A stretch of 32,901 nt of DNA from Desulfuromonadales bacterium (GTDB taxonomy: Bacteria; Desulfobacterota; Desulfuromonadia; Desulfuromonadales; BM103): positions 1-32,901 of the forward strand of contig JACZKE010000043.1 in NCBI GenBank assembly GCA_014860225.1, given 5' to 3'. The translations under genes and the position numbers were made by a program. The notes beneath the pieces are model-generated. The model saw only the letters and a list, made by a program, of their open reading frames with translations. It was not told where the DNA came from and made no database searches. Shown here piece by piece: positions 16,014 through 25,589 of this stretch (position 1 is the stretch's first letter; each line of letters opens with the position of its first letter).

Positions 16014-16457
16014 ATGAATATCAACAAAAAGAATGGCCAATCTGGTGCGGCACTTATTGAATTCGTTCTTGTCGTGCCATTGTTACTGCTTTTTCTATTC
16101 GGTATTATCGAATTCAGCGTTATTCTATACGATAAAGCAGTAATCACTGGTGCCAGCCGCGAAGGTTCTCGAGAATGGATTGAATACAAAGATGTTCCAG
16201 TTACAAAAGCCACTCTCGATAATATTATAGACAACTATACTTTAGACAGACTTATTTCTTTGGGCCCGGGTAGCACGCCTCCTACCAAAAAATATAAAAT
16301 TAACGATGCAGACTGGGTTGCACAAACGATAGGCAGTGGGGATAAACTAGCTGTTGAAGTTACATATACATATAATTTTTTATTCTTACCGGCATTTATA
16401 GAAGGTTTTTTACCGAGTGTAACATTATCAGCAGACACGAAAATGATGGCGGAATAA
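16014..16457 (+). CDS. tadE: TadE-like pseudopilin
   Basis: Minor pilin-like protein of the Tad system. The 147-residue protein begins with a polar leader (NINKKNGQSG), then AALIEFVLVVPLLLLFLFGIIEF, the TadE motif with Glu at +5 of the mature chain, and ends in a periplasmic domain. CpaA would remove the leader after Gly10. ATG 16014 has AAGAGG upstream. It is preceded by a 193-base AT-rich spacer with no clear promoter and is followed after 17 bases by the tadG-like gene, so the two are very likely co-transcribed. Confidence 0.9.
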   Translation: MNINKKNGQSGAALIEFVLVVPLLLLFLFGIIEFSVILYDKAVITGASREGSREWIEYKDVPVTKATLDNIIDNYTLDRLISLGPGSTPPTKKYKINDADWVAQTIGSGDKLAVEVTYTYNFLFLPAFIEGFLPSVTLSADTKMMAE

Positions 16458-16474
16458 CGTAGAGGATGATTGCT

Positions 16475-18025
16475 ATGTGTGCAAAAAAAACTCATAAAAA
16501 AGACCGCGGTGCTATTTTGGTATTGGTTGCGTTTTTTTTGATTGTGTTGATTGCCGCTATCGCTTTTGCAGTCGACATCAATCACTTATATGTTGTGCGC
16601 AATGAGTTACAAAATGCTGCCGATGCAGGGGCACTAGCGGGGGCAGGGGCATTGTACACTGAGTTTACAGATGCTGATGGCAACCTAGTCAAGGCCGGAA
16701 CTGCTGTCAACCCCGGAGCCAACCAAATTGCATTCGATACTGCCAAGTGGAACATGAGCGACAACGAATCCGTCGACATCAACTGGCCTACAGGAAACAT
16801 TGTTACGGATGACATCCAACGTGGCCACTGGTCATTTTCCGAGGATAAATTTTACGAATCAAACTCGACTGTTGCAGTCCCTCTTTGGGGAGTCTCCGAT
16901 GAGGATTTGGATAAGATGGATGGAGTTAATTTCACTGACCCTGACGGCAACAAGCCTGTATTCATAAATGCCGTCAGGGTCGTGACACGCAGAAGTGAAA
17001 CCCCGGCAATTTCGTTATTTGCCGAATTTTTCGGAATTGAAGGATTTGATATGCAAATGGAAGCAGTTGCTTATATCGGATTCGCTGGCTCGCTTGGGCC
17101 ACTGGAAGCTGAGCAGCCTATCGTCATTTGCGATGAGACACTGACTAACAATAATGGTGAGTACGAGTGCAATGTCGGACGCATGCTTGATAGCGGATCC
17201 TCATGCTCACCCAGCGATCCTTCATGTGATCCATCGATCAATACAGCCGGTTGGTCAGACATGACAGTCTCTGAAGAAGTAAATCAATGCTCTGGATCCT
17301 CATCCGCTTCAGATGTCAAAGCCCTGGTTTGCAAAGGCGGTGCCAATCCAACAGAGATTAAAGGGGGTGACTATCTGTCGGCAACCAATGGTGTGCAAAC
17401 CTCTTCCTACAATGACATGAAGAGCTGCTGGAGTGCTGCCACCTCTGGTGGGACCGAACCCTACCAGATGATGTTGCCCGTAGTTGACTGCGGTAGTGGC
17501 ACATCAGTTGATAATTGTGTACGAGTTGTCGGTGCTGTTACCGTTAACATGCTGTTCATGTCGAAAAATGGTGGGACAAAACCAGAAGACGCGCCCACGA
17601 CAATGGCAGATCCGGTCCCTGATGACGATAAATTTGAGAACTTCAATAACTGGTCCTATGATGATAATTGCGGTGCATTTAATGACCTGATCGGTGCACC
17701 TACACTCCCTCCCGCAGCGGGCAACGCATTGGACAGTTTGAATGAATTATTCCCTGGGCCTGGTGTTTATGACCGTTGGTTGGCATATCCTGATAATCCA
17801 TCGGATCAACGCTGGAAAGGTGAAAGCATTACGTATACTTTGGGCATGGCACGATGGGATTGTTTTGTTAACCATTTCGGACTCATTAACACCAACGGCA
17901 AAATGGCGCCGTTAGCTAACGAATCAATGTATTTTATGCCGGACTGTTCACCACACTTACCTTCGGGTGAAACCGCAGGATCCAATTTCGGAGTACTGGC
18001 AAAATACCCGGTTCTCGTCGAATAA
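16475..18025 (+). CDS. tadG: TadG-like protein, Cys-rich
   Basis: Secreted or envelope pseudopilin-like protein of the Tad locus. The 516-residue protein has the TadG N-terminal region: a basic leader (KKTHKKDRG), a hydrophobic helix (AILVLVAFFLIVLIAAIAFAVD), then INHLYVVRNELQNAADAGALAGA. The C-terminal part (about 200-516) is unusual, with roughly twelve Cys spread over residues 220-500, suggesting several disulfides and periplasmic or extracellular folding. No von Willebrand factor A (MIDAS) motif DxSxS is seen, although many TadG proteins have that domain. ATG 16475 is preferred to ATG 16466 because AGAGGA precedes it by 8 bases. The role in the pilus is not known. Confidence 0.85.
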   Translation: MCAKKTHKKDRGAILVLVAFFLIVLIAAIAFAVDINHLYVVRNELQNAADAGALAGAGALYTEFTDADGNLVKAGTAVNPGANQIAFDTAKWNMSDNESVDINWPTGNIVTDDIQRGHWSFSEDKFYESNSTVAVPLWGVSDEDLDKMDGVNFTDPDGNKPVFINAVRVVTRRSETPAISLFAEFFGIEGFDMQMEAVAYIGFAGSLGPLEAEQPIVICDETLTNNNGEYECNVGRMLDSGSSCSPSDPSCDPSINTAGWSDMTVSEEVNQCSGSSSASDVKALVCKGGANPTEIKGGDYLSATNGVQTSSYNDMKSCWSAATSGGTEPYQMMLPVVDCGSGTSVDNCVRVVGAVTVNMLFMSKNGGTKPEDAPTTMADPVPDDDKFENFNNWSYDDNCGAFNDLIGAPTLPPAAGNALDSLNELFPGPGVYDRWLAYPDNPSDQRWKGESITYTLGMARWDCFVNHFGLINTNGKMAPLANESMYFMPDCSPHLPSGETAGSNFGVLAKYPVLVE

Positions 18026-18089
18026 TTATGTTGAACAGTTTGCCTTTAACATTATTCAAGATTGCAGGGTGTCAAATTTCAATGCTCAG

Positions 18090-18148
18090 AGTAGAGGCTT
18101 TAAAGCCTTCTACTTCAAGCAAGTATTAAACGAGCTCTTATCGAGCTC
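18090..18148 (+). terminator. Two hairpins between tadG and tadZ
   Basis: The 208-base spacer after tadG contains two stems. AGTAGAGGCTTTAAAGCCTTCTACT at 18090-18114 is nearly perfectly palindromic, and GAGCTC-TTATC-GAGCTC lies at 18132-18148. Neither is followed by a T run, so they could be a weak terminator, an attenuator or an RNA processing site that sets differential expression within the operon. The type given here is the least uncertain choice. Confidence 0.4.
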
Positions 18149-18233
18149 AATCTGGTTTATTGATTTTACAGATAGAAGAATAAACCTTGTAGGTTATGTT
18201 TTGCTATCGAATCAAGAATAAGGGCGTTTCTAA

Positions 18234-19412
18234 ATGTCGAAAGAGCTGATCTTTGCAATTCAATTAACCAAGCCCAACCTGGCGAAACCCTTCTCAGGTT
18301 CGGCCAAAAAGCTGAAAGGCGTCAACACCCTACAGTGGCGGGAAAACACTGCGGAAATGGGTCCCGTTGCTGCCGAGACCATACCCGACATTATCATGAT
18401 CGACGATAGCCCTGAAAACGGAGACCTCTTCACCAGGATTAAATCCATCAAGGGCCATTTTCCCCAAACCACCCTGTTTGTTGTATCCGACAATAAAGAC
18501 CATCATTTCATCATTGCAGCCATGAAGGCAGGGGCTTCAGAATTCCTGGTTGAGCCAATTTCAGAAGATGCTCTGCAAAACGCCATCGACGAAGTCAGGG
18601 CCAAACTTGCTAACGTCGGTCGCATTGCTCATGGACGCGTCTACAGTTTTGTCAGCGCCAAAGGCGGTGTTGGCTCAACCGTCCTGGCAGTCAATACGGC
18701 GGCAGCACTTGCCATGGGTCAAAAAACGGCTGTTGCCCTCATCGACATGTCATTTCAGTCGGGAGATGCCTCGGTATTGCTCGATATTGTACCGCAGAAC
18801 TCGATTACGGATATCAGCACAAACATCAACCGTCTTGATGTTTCTTTCCTGCATGGCGTGATGACGAGCCACTCGACTGGTATCAACTTCCTGCCAGCGC
18901 CGCTCAACCCGGAGGATAGTGAAGAGATTATTGGTGAGCATATATCCAGCATCCTCAACCTCGCCAAAAAATTATACGACCATGTCATTCTCGACTGTGC
19001 TTCCATGCACGTTAATAATTGCAGCATTGAAGCCTTCAAAAAATCCGACAAGGTATTTGTTGTCACAGACATGTCTGTGCCATCGATCCGCAATACTGTT
19101 CGTCTCTGCAAGCTGATCAGGAAACTCGGCATCAGCCTCGAAAAGATTGAAATTGTCATCAATCGTTTTATTAAAGGTGGGGCCCTCTCGCTGGCCGAGG
19201 TTGAAAAGAATTTCGACAAACCGGTCTATTGGCTGATCCCCAACGATTTCGCTGATATCGTTTCATCGATTAATCGAGGTATCCCACTGGTTAAGCTGTC
19301 ACATGGCGCTCCTTTTTCGAAAAATGTGGTCGAATTTATCAAGAAGTTTCAGGGGCTGCTTGATGACCAGAACTTCAGGGGTGTAAAAGGAACTTTCGGC
19401 AAAAATATCTAG
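18234..19412 (+). CDS. tadZ: TadZ/CpaE pilus localisation protein
   Basis: Cytoplasmic ParA/MinD-like protein that places the Tad assembly machinery at the cell pole. The 392-residue protein has an N-terminal receiver-like domain (PDIIMIDDSP, with Asp57/58 in the acceptor area) and a C-terminal ATPase-like domain starting VYSFVSAKGGVGST at about 137-149. Two departures from canonical families are visible. The receiver has EP instead of the conserved KP, and the Walker A loop reads GGVGST, without the second lysine. Both are typical of TadZ/CpaE rather than signs of decay. AAGGGCG precedes ATG 18234. tadA follows after 33 bases. Confidence 0.93.
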   Translation: MSKELIFAIQLTKPNLAKPFSGSAKKLKGVNTLQWRENTAEMGPVAAETIPDIIMIDDSPENGDLFTRIKSIKGHFPQTTLFVVSDNKDHHFIIAAMKAGASEFLVEPISEDALQNAIDEVRAKLANVGRIAHGRVYSFVSAKGGVGSTVLAVNTAAALAMGQKTAVALIDMSFQSGDASVLLDIVPQNSITDISTNINRLDVSFLHGVMTSHSTGINFLPAPLNPEDSEEIIGEHISSILNLAKKLYDHVILDCASMHVNNCSIEAFKKSDKVFVVTDMSVPSIRNTVRLCKLIRKLGISLEKIEIVINRFIKGGALSLAEVEKNFDKPVYWLIPNDFADIVSSINRGIPLVKLSHGAPFSKNVVEFIKKFQGLLDDQNFRGVKGTFGKNI

Positions 19413-19445
19413 GCCTTCAGGGCTTTGGTTATTCAGGAGGACTAT

Positions 19446-20786
19446 ATGTCCATCAAGAGCATGCTCAGCAAAAGGGAAGCGATACAAGACACAACCTACC
19501 AACCCAGAACAGAGCATTCAGACTTTTACCATGAGATCAAACGTAAAATTCATGGTCGACTGGTGGAGGAAGCCAACCTGGCTGCCCTGGACACTCTCGA
19601 ACCGGGAGAAATCCGCAATGAGATCGAGAATGTTGTTGAATATTACCTGCGTGACGAAAAAGCCCTCCTCAACGAGGAAGAGCGCAAAATCCTCATTGAC
19701 GACATCATCGATGAGCTGACCGGGCTTGGTCCGCTGGAGCCTTTCTTCAAAGACCCGACGGTCAGCGATGTTCTGGTGAATACCTACAAAGACATTTACG
19801 TCGAGCGTTTTGGCCTGATAGAGAAGACCAAATCACGTTTTATCGATGAAACACACCTGCGCAACATCATCGACAGGATCATCTCCCGGGTTGGTCGTCG
19901 CATCGACGAGTCTTCACCGATGGTCGATGCCCGCCTGCCGGATGGGTCCCGAGTCAATGTCATCATCCCTCCCCTTGCAATTGATGGTGCAATGCTCTCC
20001 ATTCGCCGGTTTGCTGTTGTTCCTCTCAAAATGGATGATCTGATTAAATACCAGACGCTCACGCCGGAAATCGCTCAATTGCTGGCCGGCTGTGTTAAGG
20101 CAAAACTGAACATCATGATTTCAGGCGGGACCGGTGCCGGCAAGACGACCCTGCTGAATATTCTCTCCGCAAACATCCCCGGCAATGAACGCATCATCAC
20201 CATCGAGGATTCGGCCGAGCTGCAACTGCAGCAACCCCATGTTATCCGCCTGGAGACACGCCCACCAAGTATCGAGGGGACCGGCCAGGTCACTCAACGC
20301 GACCTGGTACGTAACAGCCTGCGTATGCGCCCGGACAGGATCGTTGTCGGTGAGGTGCGTGGCGCTGAGGCCTTCGATATGCTGCAGGCCATGAATACTG
20401 GCCATGATGGCTCACTGACAACCATCCACTCGAACAGCCCACGCGATTCACTGACACGACTCGAATCGATGATCTTGATGACCGGAGTCAGTTTACCGGA
20501 AAAAGCCATGCGCTTCATGGTCTCTTCAGCTCTGGATCTCGTGATCCAGTCCTCGCGCTTGACTGACGGTACCCGTAAGATCACCTCGGTCGCGGAGGTC
20601 GTCGGCATGGAAGGTGACGTTATCACCCTTCAGGAGATCTTCGTCTTTGAACGCAAAGGTATCGATAAAGACGGGAAGATCGTCGGCCAGCACCGTTCTA
20701 CCGGGATCAGACCGAAGTTCTCTGACCGTCTGGAAATGGCCGGTATTGAAGTCCCTGAGAACCTGTTCAACAGCTACATGAGCTGA
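19446..20786 (+). CDS. tadA: Tad secretion ATPase (TadA/CpaF)
   Basis: Hexameric cytoplasmic GSPII-E type ATPase that powers Flp pilin assembly. The 446-residue protein has the family's N-terminal helical region, FIPEVSDVL-like strands ([10 protein letters not shown]), and [11 protein letters not shown]. Walker A is GGTGAGKT (227-234), the Walker B-like region is [12 protein letters not shown] (299-308), and the His box is [13 protein letters not shown] (320-332). ATG 19446 is chosen because CAGGAGG lies 6-7 bases upstream; the in-frame TTG at 19425 has no site. Together with tadB, which starts 13 bases after the stop, it forms the core of the inner-membrane motor. Confidence 0.96.
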   Translation: MSIKSMLSKREAIQDTTYQPRTEHSDFYHEIKRKIHGRLVEEANLAALDTLEPGEIRNEIENVVEYYLRDEKALLNEEERKILIDDIIDELTGLGPLEPFFKDPTVSDVLVNTYKDIYVERFGLIEKTKSRFIDETHLRNIIDRIISRVGRRIDESSPMVDARLPDGSRVNVIIPPLAIDGAMLSIRRFAVVPLKMDDLIKYQTLTPEIAQLLAGCVKAKLNIMISGGTGAGKTTLLNILSANIPGNERIITIEDSAELQLQQPHVIRLETRPPSIEGTGQVTQRDLVRNSLRMRPDRIVVGEVRGAEAFDMLQAMNTGHDGSLTTIHSNSPRDSLTRLESMILMTGVSLPEKAMRFMVSSALDLVIQSSRLTDGTRKITSVAEVVGMEGDVITLQEIFVFERKGIDKDGKIVGQHRSTGIRPKFSDRLEMAGIEVPENLFNSYMS

Positions 20787-20799
20787 CGTCGGAGACCTC

Positions 20800-21777
20800 A
20801 TGAACCTGACTACAACATCACTTTACATCGCTGTATTCATTTTCACGGTGGCCATCGTCCAGGTTATTTACCTGGCCTGGTCGGAAAGCCGGTTCATTGA
20901 GAAGCGCAAAGTAAAGAAGCGTCTGCTGTATATCTCTGCAGGCGGCAAGCATGGCCAGGAGAAACTCGCCAGATACCGGAAAAGCGTCCTGAAAGACATC
21001 GGGGCATTCGAGCGATTTATTTTCAGCATCCCGCGTCTGAGTGAGCTCGACAAGCTGCTGATCAAGATCAATATCCCTTTCAATGCGACTTTGTTCATTC
21101 TGTTCAGTGTGACCCTGGGTATGCTCGGCTTCGGGATCGGTTATCGTTTCCTTCCGCAAACAATCGCGGCTGTTGCGGTGGGTATTGCTTGCATGCTGGC
21201 CCCTTATTTCCTTTTGAAGCTGGCCGAAAAAAATTATTACAGTAAATTCAACGACCAATTGCCAGAGGCTCTCGACCTGCTTTCGCGAGCCGTCCGCTCT
21301 GGCAGTGCTTTGACAGCGGGGCTTGCCATGATCGGCGAGCAGGTTGAAGACCCGATCCGCTCGGAATTTGCAGCGACTGTTGACGAGATCAATCTTGGCT
21401 TAACCTTGAACGAGGCGATGGAAAATCTTTGTGAACGCGTTCCTGTCGCAGACTTGAGATTTTTTTCCATTGCAATCCTGGTGCAAAAAGAAACAGGCGG
21501 CAACATCGGAGAGATCCTCGATAACATCAGCCGTCTGATCAGGGAGCGCATCCAGTTCAAGCGACATGTCTCTGCTTTAACAGCAGAAGGCCGCTTGTCG
21601 GCAGTCATCCTGATCGGGTTGCCTATTTTAATGTTCGTTTATATGTATCTGACCAACTACGATTATCTCTCGTTGCTATGGACAGAAAAAATGGGCCATT
21701 ACATGATCTATGGCGCAATCATTCTGCAAATTATTGGTGCATATGTCATCAAACGCATTGTAGACATTGATATCTGA
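20800..21777 (+). CDS. tadB: Tad inner-membrane platform protein TadB
   Basis: Inner-membrane T2SSF-family protein that forms the assembly platform with TadC. The 325-residue protein has one N-terminal helix, two central helices (about 95-130), and a cytoplasmic T2SSF domain (LPEALDLLSRAVRSGSALTAGLAMIGEQ). The motif GNIGEILDNISRLIRER follows, and two C-terminal helices close the protein. GGAG precedes ATG 20800. The 13-base gap from tadA and 8-base gap to tadC show a tight operon. Confidence 0.95.
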   Translation: MNLTTTSLYIAVFIFTVAIVQVIYLAWSESRFIEKRKVKKRLLYISAGGKHGQEKLARYRKSVLKDIGAFERFIFSIPRLSELDKLLIKINIPFNATLFILFSVTLGMLGFGIGYRFLPQTIAAVAVGIACMLAPYFLLKLAEKNYYSKFNDQLPEALDLLSRAVRSGSALTAGLAMIGEQVEDPIRSEFAATVDEINLGLTLNEAMENLCERVPVADLRFFSIAILVQKETGGNIGEILDNISRLIRERIQFKRHVSALTAEGRLSAVILIGLPILMFVYMYLTNYDYLSLLWTEKMGHYMIYGAIILQIIGAYVIKRIVDIDI

Positions 21778-21785
21778 GGGATCCC

Positions 21786-22781
21786 ATGCAAACGATTAGA
21801 AATATTTACTATACATTTTTGGAGAACGCTGATTATTACGGCATTCTTATCCTCATGTTTCTGGCTATAGTCAGCATGATACTCGCCATAGCCTTCATCA
21901 TTAGAGGGTATCAGAATAACGCCCAAAAACGTCTCGGCAAGCTCGTTGGCAACGAAGGGACTTCAAAATCGGGAGCGGAATCCCCAAGGTTCCTGGGACC
22001 TAAACAAAACACCCTGGCAGCCAGGATATCCAAACCGCTGCACAAGCTTTCATCCATTGATAAAAGAAGTGTTCGGCAAAAAATGCATCTGAGGCTTATC
22101 AAGGCGGGCTACCGTTCTGATCAGGCTATTTATAACTACCTGGCTGCGAAAATTCTATGCCCGATAATCTACGTCAGCATCTTCCTGATCTCACGAATGG
22201 TTTACAAATTCGAGACAGAAGTCATTCTCTCCATTATTGTGTTGCTTGTGCTCGGTTTTTTCACACCCAGTCTCTGGGTGTTTCTGATGACCAAAACCCG
22301 TCAGGAAAAGATTTTAAAAGGGTTACCCGATGCGATGGACCTTATGGTCGTCTGCGTGGAATCAGGGCTTGGAATCGACATGACATTCAAGCGTGTCGGC
22401 GATGAGATGCGTCCTATCTGCAAGGATCTGAGTGATGAATTCACCTTGACGACTCTGGAAATCAGAGCAGGCATGTCCAGGGAGGATGCTTATAAAAACA
22501 TGAATTTGCGCATCGGTCTCTCCGAGATTAACAGCCTCATGGTTTTATTATCCCAGACCAGCCACTTCGGCACCAGCCTGGCGAAGGCACTCAGAGTGCA
22601 CGCTGATGGAATGCGCATCAAACGTCGTCAGATTGCGGAAGAAACGGCGGCCAAGTCCTCGGTCAAACTGGTCTTCCCACTGGTTTTGTTCATTTTCCCG
22701 GCCATCTTCGTCGTGCTGGTCGGTCCGGGCGCGCTCAAGATTATCAAACATCTGTTGCCTGCTCTCGGCGGTGGCGGCTGA
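21786..22781 (+). CDS. tadC: Tad inner-membrane platform protein TadC
   Basis: Second T2SSF-family membrane protein of the Tad platform. The 331-residue protein has a helix near residue 20, a pair of helices around 115-165, the T2SSF domain (LPDAMDLMVVCVESGLGIDMTFKRVG; SLMVLLSQTSHFGTSLAKALR) and a C-terminal membrane anchor (LVFPLVLFIFPAIFVVLVGPG). It ends in a small Gly tail. GAGGGA before ATG 21786 serves as the ribosome binding site. tadD follows after 33 bases. Confidence 0.95.
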   Translation: MQTIRNIYYTFLENADYYGILILMFLAIVSMILAIAFIIRGYQNNAQKRLGKLVGNEGTSKSGAESPRFLGPKQNTLAARISKPLHKLSSIDKRSVRQKMHLRLIKAGYRSDQAIYNYLAAKILCPIIYVSIFLISRMVYKFETEVILSIIVLLVLGFFTPSLWVFLMTKTRQEKILKGLPDAMDLMVVCVESGLGIDMTFKRVGDEMRPICKDLSDEFTLTTLEIRAGMSREDAYKNMNLRIGLSEINSLMVLLSQTSHFGTSLAKALRVHADGMRIKRRQIAEETAAKSSVKLVFPLVLFIFPAIFVVLVGPGALKIIKHLLPALGGGG

Positions 22782-22814
22782 GTGCTTCTTTTTTCATGAT
22801 CTCAGGAGATTCAA

Positions 22815-23777
22815 ATGCAATGCAGTTCCTGCTTATCCGGTAAATCAAAAAGCTTTGTTCTGATTCTGATCTGTATCATTTTATCCATTATATTCAGCGG
22901 CTGCACCAAGTCAGTCCGGAAAGTGAACTATGTCACTGATGACTCCGCAGCGCTTCAGGCTCTGTCTGCCAAAGACGATATTGCGCCGCTGCAAAGCAAA
23001 TCAGCACAAGACCTTGTCACTGCAGGCTTTCTCTATCTCGCTAACAAAAATCTGAAAATCGCAGAGTTGCACTTCGTCACGGCAATCGGCAAAGACCCCA
23101 AAATGGTTGACGCGTTTATAGGCCTTGGCCGCATAGAACTGCTAAGAAGTAATTACAGCAGTGCCCTGGTTGCTTTTGGCAAGGCAAGAGCATTAAAACC
23201 GGACTCAGTACCGGCCCTGGTAGGTGAAGCCCAGGCTTTACGTTTTGAAGACAAGCTCAATGCTGCTATAGAAAAAATAAACGCAGCCATGATGATTGCC
23301 CCTGAAGACATCAGCGTTCTCAAGGAGCTTGCCATGATTTACGACCTCATGGGCAAAGAAACCCTCTCGGCTCCGCTCTATCTTGAGATCGTTGAAAGAT
23401 CTCCCGATCAGGCACAAAGTCACAACAACCTGGGATTGAACTTAATGATGCGGGGGATGTATCCGGAAGCAATACTATCATTCTCGCAGGCACACAAACT
23501 TGACAGGGACAACCTCCGCATCAAAAACAATCTAGCCTCGGCATATCTTTTAAATGGCAACGAAGTAAATGCCATAAACCTTTTCAAGGGAACCGTTGGC
23601 GAAGCAGCCGCCTACAATAATATTGGCTATCTATATATGACCCAAGGTCACTTCGACGAAGCGGAGCAAGCTCTCAACAAGGCCTTGCAACTCAACCCCA
23701 GGCATTACGTGCGCGCGCAAGAGAACCTTGAAACACTTCAGGAAATGCGACGCGCAGAACGCCCTTCTCGCCTCTAG
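22815..23777 (+). CDS. tadD: TadD-like TPR lipoprotein
   Basis: Lipoprotein with tetratricopeptide repeats, required in other Tad systems for pilus assembly, probably as a scaffold in the periplasm. The 320-residue protein has a signal peptide ending at the lipobox FSGC (Cys about 31). At least five TPR-like helical pairs run from about residue 60 to 310, for example YSSALVAFGKARALKPDSVPAL and FDEAEQALNKALQLNPRHY. CAGGAGA lies before ATG 22815. It is the last recognisable Tad gene; the next gene starts 41 bases later and also ends in TPR-like repeats. Confidence 0.88.
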   Translation: MQCSSCLSGKSKSFVLILICIILSIIFSGCTKSVRKVNYVTDDSAALQALSAKDDIAPLQSKSAQDLVTAGFLYLANKNLKIAELHFVTAIGKDPKMVDAFIGLGRIELLRSNYSSALVAFGKARALKPDSVPALVGEAQALRFEDKLNAAIEKINAAMMIAPEDISVLKELAMIYDLMGKETLSAPLYLEIVERSPDQAQSHNNLGLNLMMRGMYPEAILSFSQAHKLDRDNLRIKNNLASAYLLNGNEVNAINLFKGTVGEAAAYNNIGYLYMTQGHFDEAEQALNKALQLNPRHYVRAQENLETLQEMRRAERPSRL

Positions 23778-23818
23778 CGTAGTGAATTGACCTGTAAAAA
23801 AGAAATATCATAGACACA

Positions 23819-25537
23819 ATGCGTGAACGTTTAGTTGTCCTGATGATTATGATTCTGGGTCTGGCACTTTATCTGCCAGCCGTAAAGACGGGGACCTTTA
23901 TTCTCGATGATGGCGACGTTATTGCGCAGGCCAAAAGTCTCATCGACAGGTCAATTCCGGATTTATTTATTCGAGGGGGTGGCAGCACTTATTATCGACC
24001 GGTATTAATGCTCAGTTTCATGGTCGATATAACACTCTGGAATGCACATCCTGGGTTCATGCACCTTTTTAATATCCTGCTCCACGTTGCCAACGCCATT
24101 CTGATTTATCTGAATGTCCGAATTTTCTACCCACAAAGGGAAAACGTCGCACGCATACTCCCATTTGCAGCGGCCATCCTGTTTTTAATTCATCCTATCA
24201 ACACCGAATCGATCAACTGGATTTCTGGACGCTCCGACCCGCTGGCCGCTTTTTTTACGCTGATTGCAACGTATCTCGTCCTATTTTCAATGCAAGACCA
24301 GAAAAAATATCGTCTCTGGCTGGCGGCTCTGTTCCTGATACTCGGCAGCATGTCCAAGGAAGTCGCATTTTTCAGCTTTCCGGCAATAATCCTTTTTCTT
24401 TTGTTATACAAGGTGCAACGACCTCTTTCGTTGACTTTTCCAGACTGGTCATGGCGCTTAACCGCCATTGTGCCAATGTGTCTCGGTGGAATAACTTACC
24501 TTTTTATGCGTACGGCTTCATTCAAGCACGTTGACAAAGGGATATCCAGAGTGACAGATGCAACGGCTTACCAGTTTCCCTTTACCGTAGCAAAACAGGT
24601 CATCACCGATTTTGGTTTTTATATAAAAAAACTCTTTATTCCGCAGCCACTCAGTTTAGCAATCGATCAGGTGCATCCGAATTATTTTTGGTTCGGTATC
24701 ATGGTTATCATTCTTTTTCTATTGTTGATTTTTTCAAGAAATTACCTGATGGGCATGTCTCTGCTTATTGCACTGACGATTTTTCCAGCCCTGTTGAATG
24801 CTTTTCTGCATATCGCATGGACACCTTATGCTGAGCGTTATTTGTATCTTCCCTCTGCGTTCTTATGTATCGCGCTCGCCCTCCCTTCAGCTCTCAACAA
24901 AAGCAGATATCAAAAATATCAGAAAATTCTCTTGATCATTCTCATCTGCATCTTCCTGCCGACAACAATCAGTCGGAATTGGCTCTGGGCTGAGCCCCTT
25001 GAATTGACCCGCCTCAGCCATCAGCAGAACCCTGACAATCCAACGATGTGGAGCATGTACGCTGTGATGCTCGCTAACCAGGAATTTTACGACGAAGCAA
25101 GAAATGAGTTTAAAAAAGTCCTCAAGCAACACCCTGACCATCTTTATACTCACGACAGCCTCGCAAGTATGGAAATGTATATTGAAGATTCTGAAGCAGC
25201 AAGAGATGCTCTGGAGTTGTTTTTCAATAAAGAATTAAAACCGGACAGAAAGATTCTGCAGGTCATGCTGGAATGCAATCAAGAACGCCTGAACATTGAA
25301 GCATTGGCCGCAGACCATTCAGAAATCCGCAATGAACTAATCGAAACTCATCTGATGTTGTATGAAGTGAATAAACGACCTGAACTTCTTTTGGAAGTAG
25401 CTGAATTAGCCCTCCAGAATAAGGACTTCGAAACGGCTGAAATCAATCTCAAGGTTCTTCTGGAGAGTGACGGGGTCTCAACCGAGATAGCTTCTAAAGC
25501 AAGGTCACATCTTACTACAATCTTTATGCAACACTAG
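23819..25537 (+). CDS. TMTC-like membrane protein with C-terminal TPRs
   Basis: A 572-residue protein with about ten hydrophobic helices (1-390) and a TPR-like C-terminal domain (about 400-572). The first loop carries FILDDGD, where the adjacent acidic residues match the catalytic site of GT-C enzymes. Further family motifs include YYRPVLMLSFMVDITLWN, HPINTESINWISGRSDPLAA and GSMSKEVAFFSFP. This layout is that of TMTC/DUF1736-type proteins, whose animal members are O-mannosyltransferases; bacterial members are generally uncharacterised. No strong ribosome binding site precedes ATG 23819. Its position right after tadD suggests it could glycosylate a pilus or other exported protein; this is inference. 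Confidence 0.75.
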   Translation: MRERLVVLMIMILGLALYLPAVKTGTFILDDGDVIAQAKSLIDRSIPDLFIRGGGSTYYRPVLMLSFMVDITLWNAHPGFMHLFNILLHVANAILIYLNVRIFYPQRENVARILPFAAAILFLIHPINTESINWISGRSDPLAAFFTLIATYLVLFSMQDQKKYRLWLAALFLILGSMSKEVAFFSFPAIILFLLLYKVQRPLSLTFPDWSWRLTAIVPMCLGGITYLFMRTASFKHVDKGISRVTDATAYQFPFTVAKQVITDFGFYIKKLFIPQPLSLAIDQVHPNYFWFGIMVIILFLLLIFSRNYLMGMSLLIALTIFPALLNAFLHIAWTPYAERYLYLPSAFLCIALALPSALNKSRYQKYQKILLIILICIFLPTTISRNWLWAEPLELTRLSHQQNPDNPTMWSMYAVMLANQEFYDEARNEFKKVLKQHPDHLYTHDSLASMEMYIEDSEAARDALELFFNKELKPDRKILQVMLECNQERLNIEALAADHSEIRNELIETHLMLYEVNKRPELLLEVAELALQNKDFETAEINLKVLLESDGVSTEIASKARSHLTTIFMQH

Positions 25538-25589
25538 GTTTCAGGTTTCATCATGTCCGAGTTTCTGAAAGAGTGAGTTTTATCGTCCA

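Noticed and set aside
17967-18221. 84-residue frame overlapping the end of the tadG-like gene
   Set aside because: The tadG-like gene ends naturally at 18025; this frame has no ribosome binding site or domain and mostly covers the hairpin spacer.
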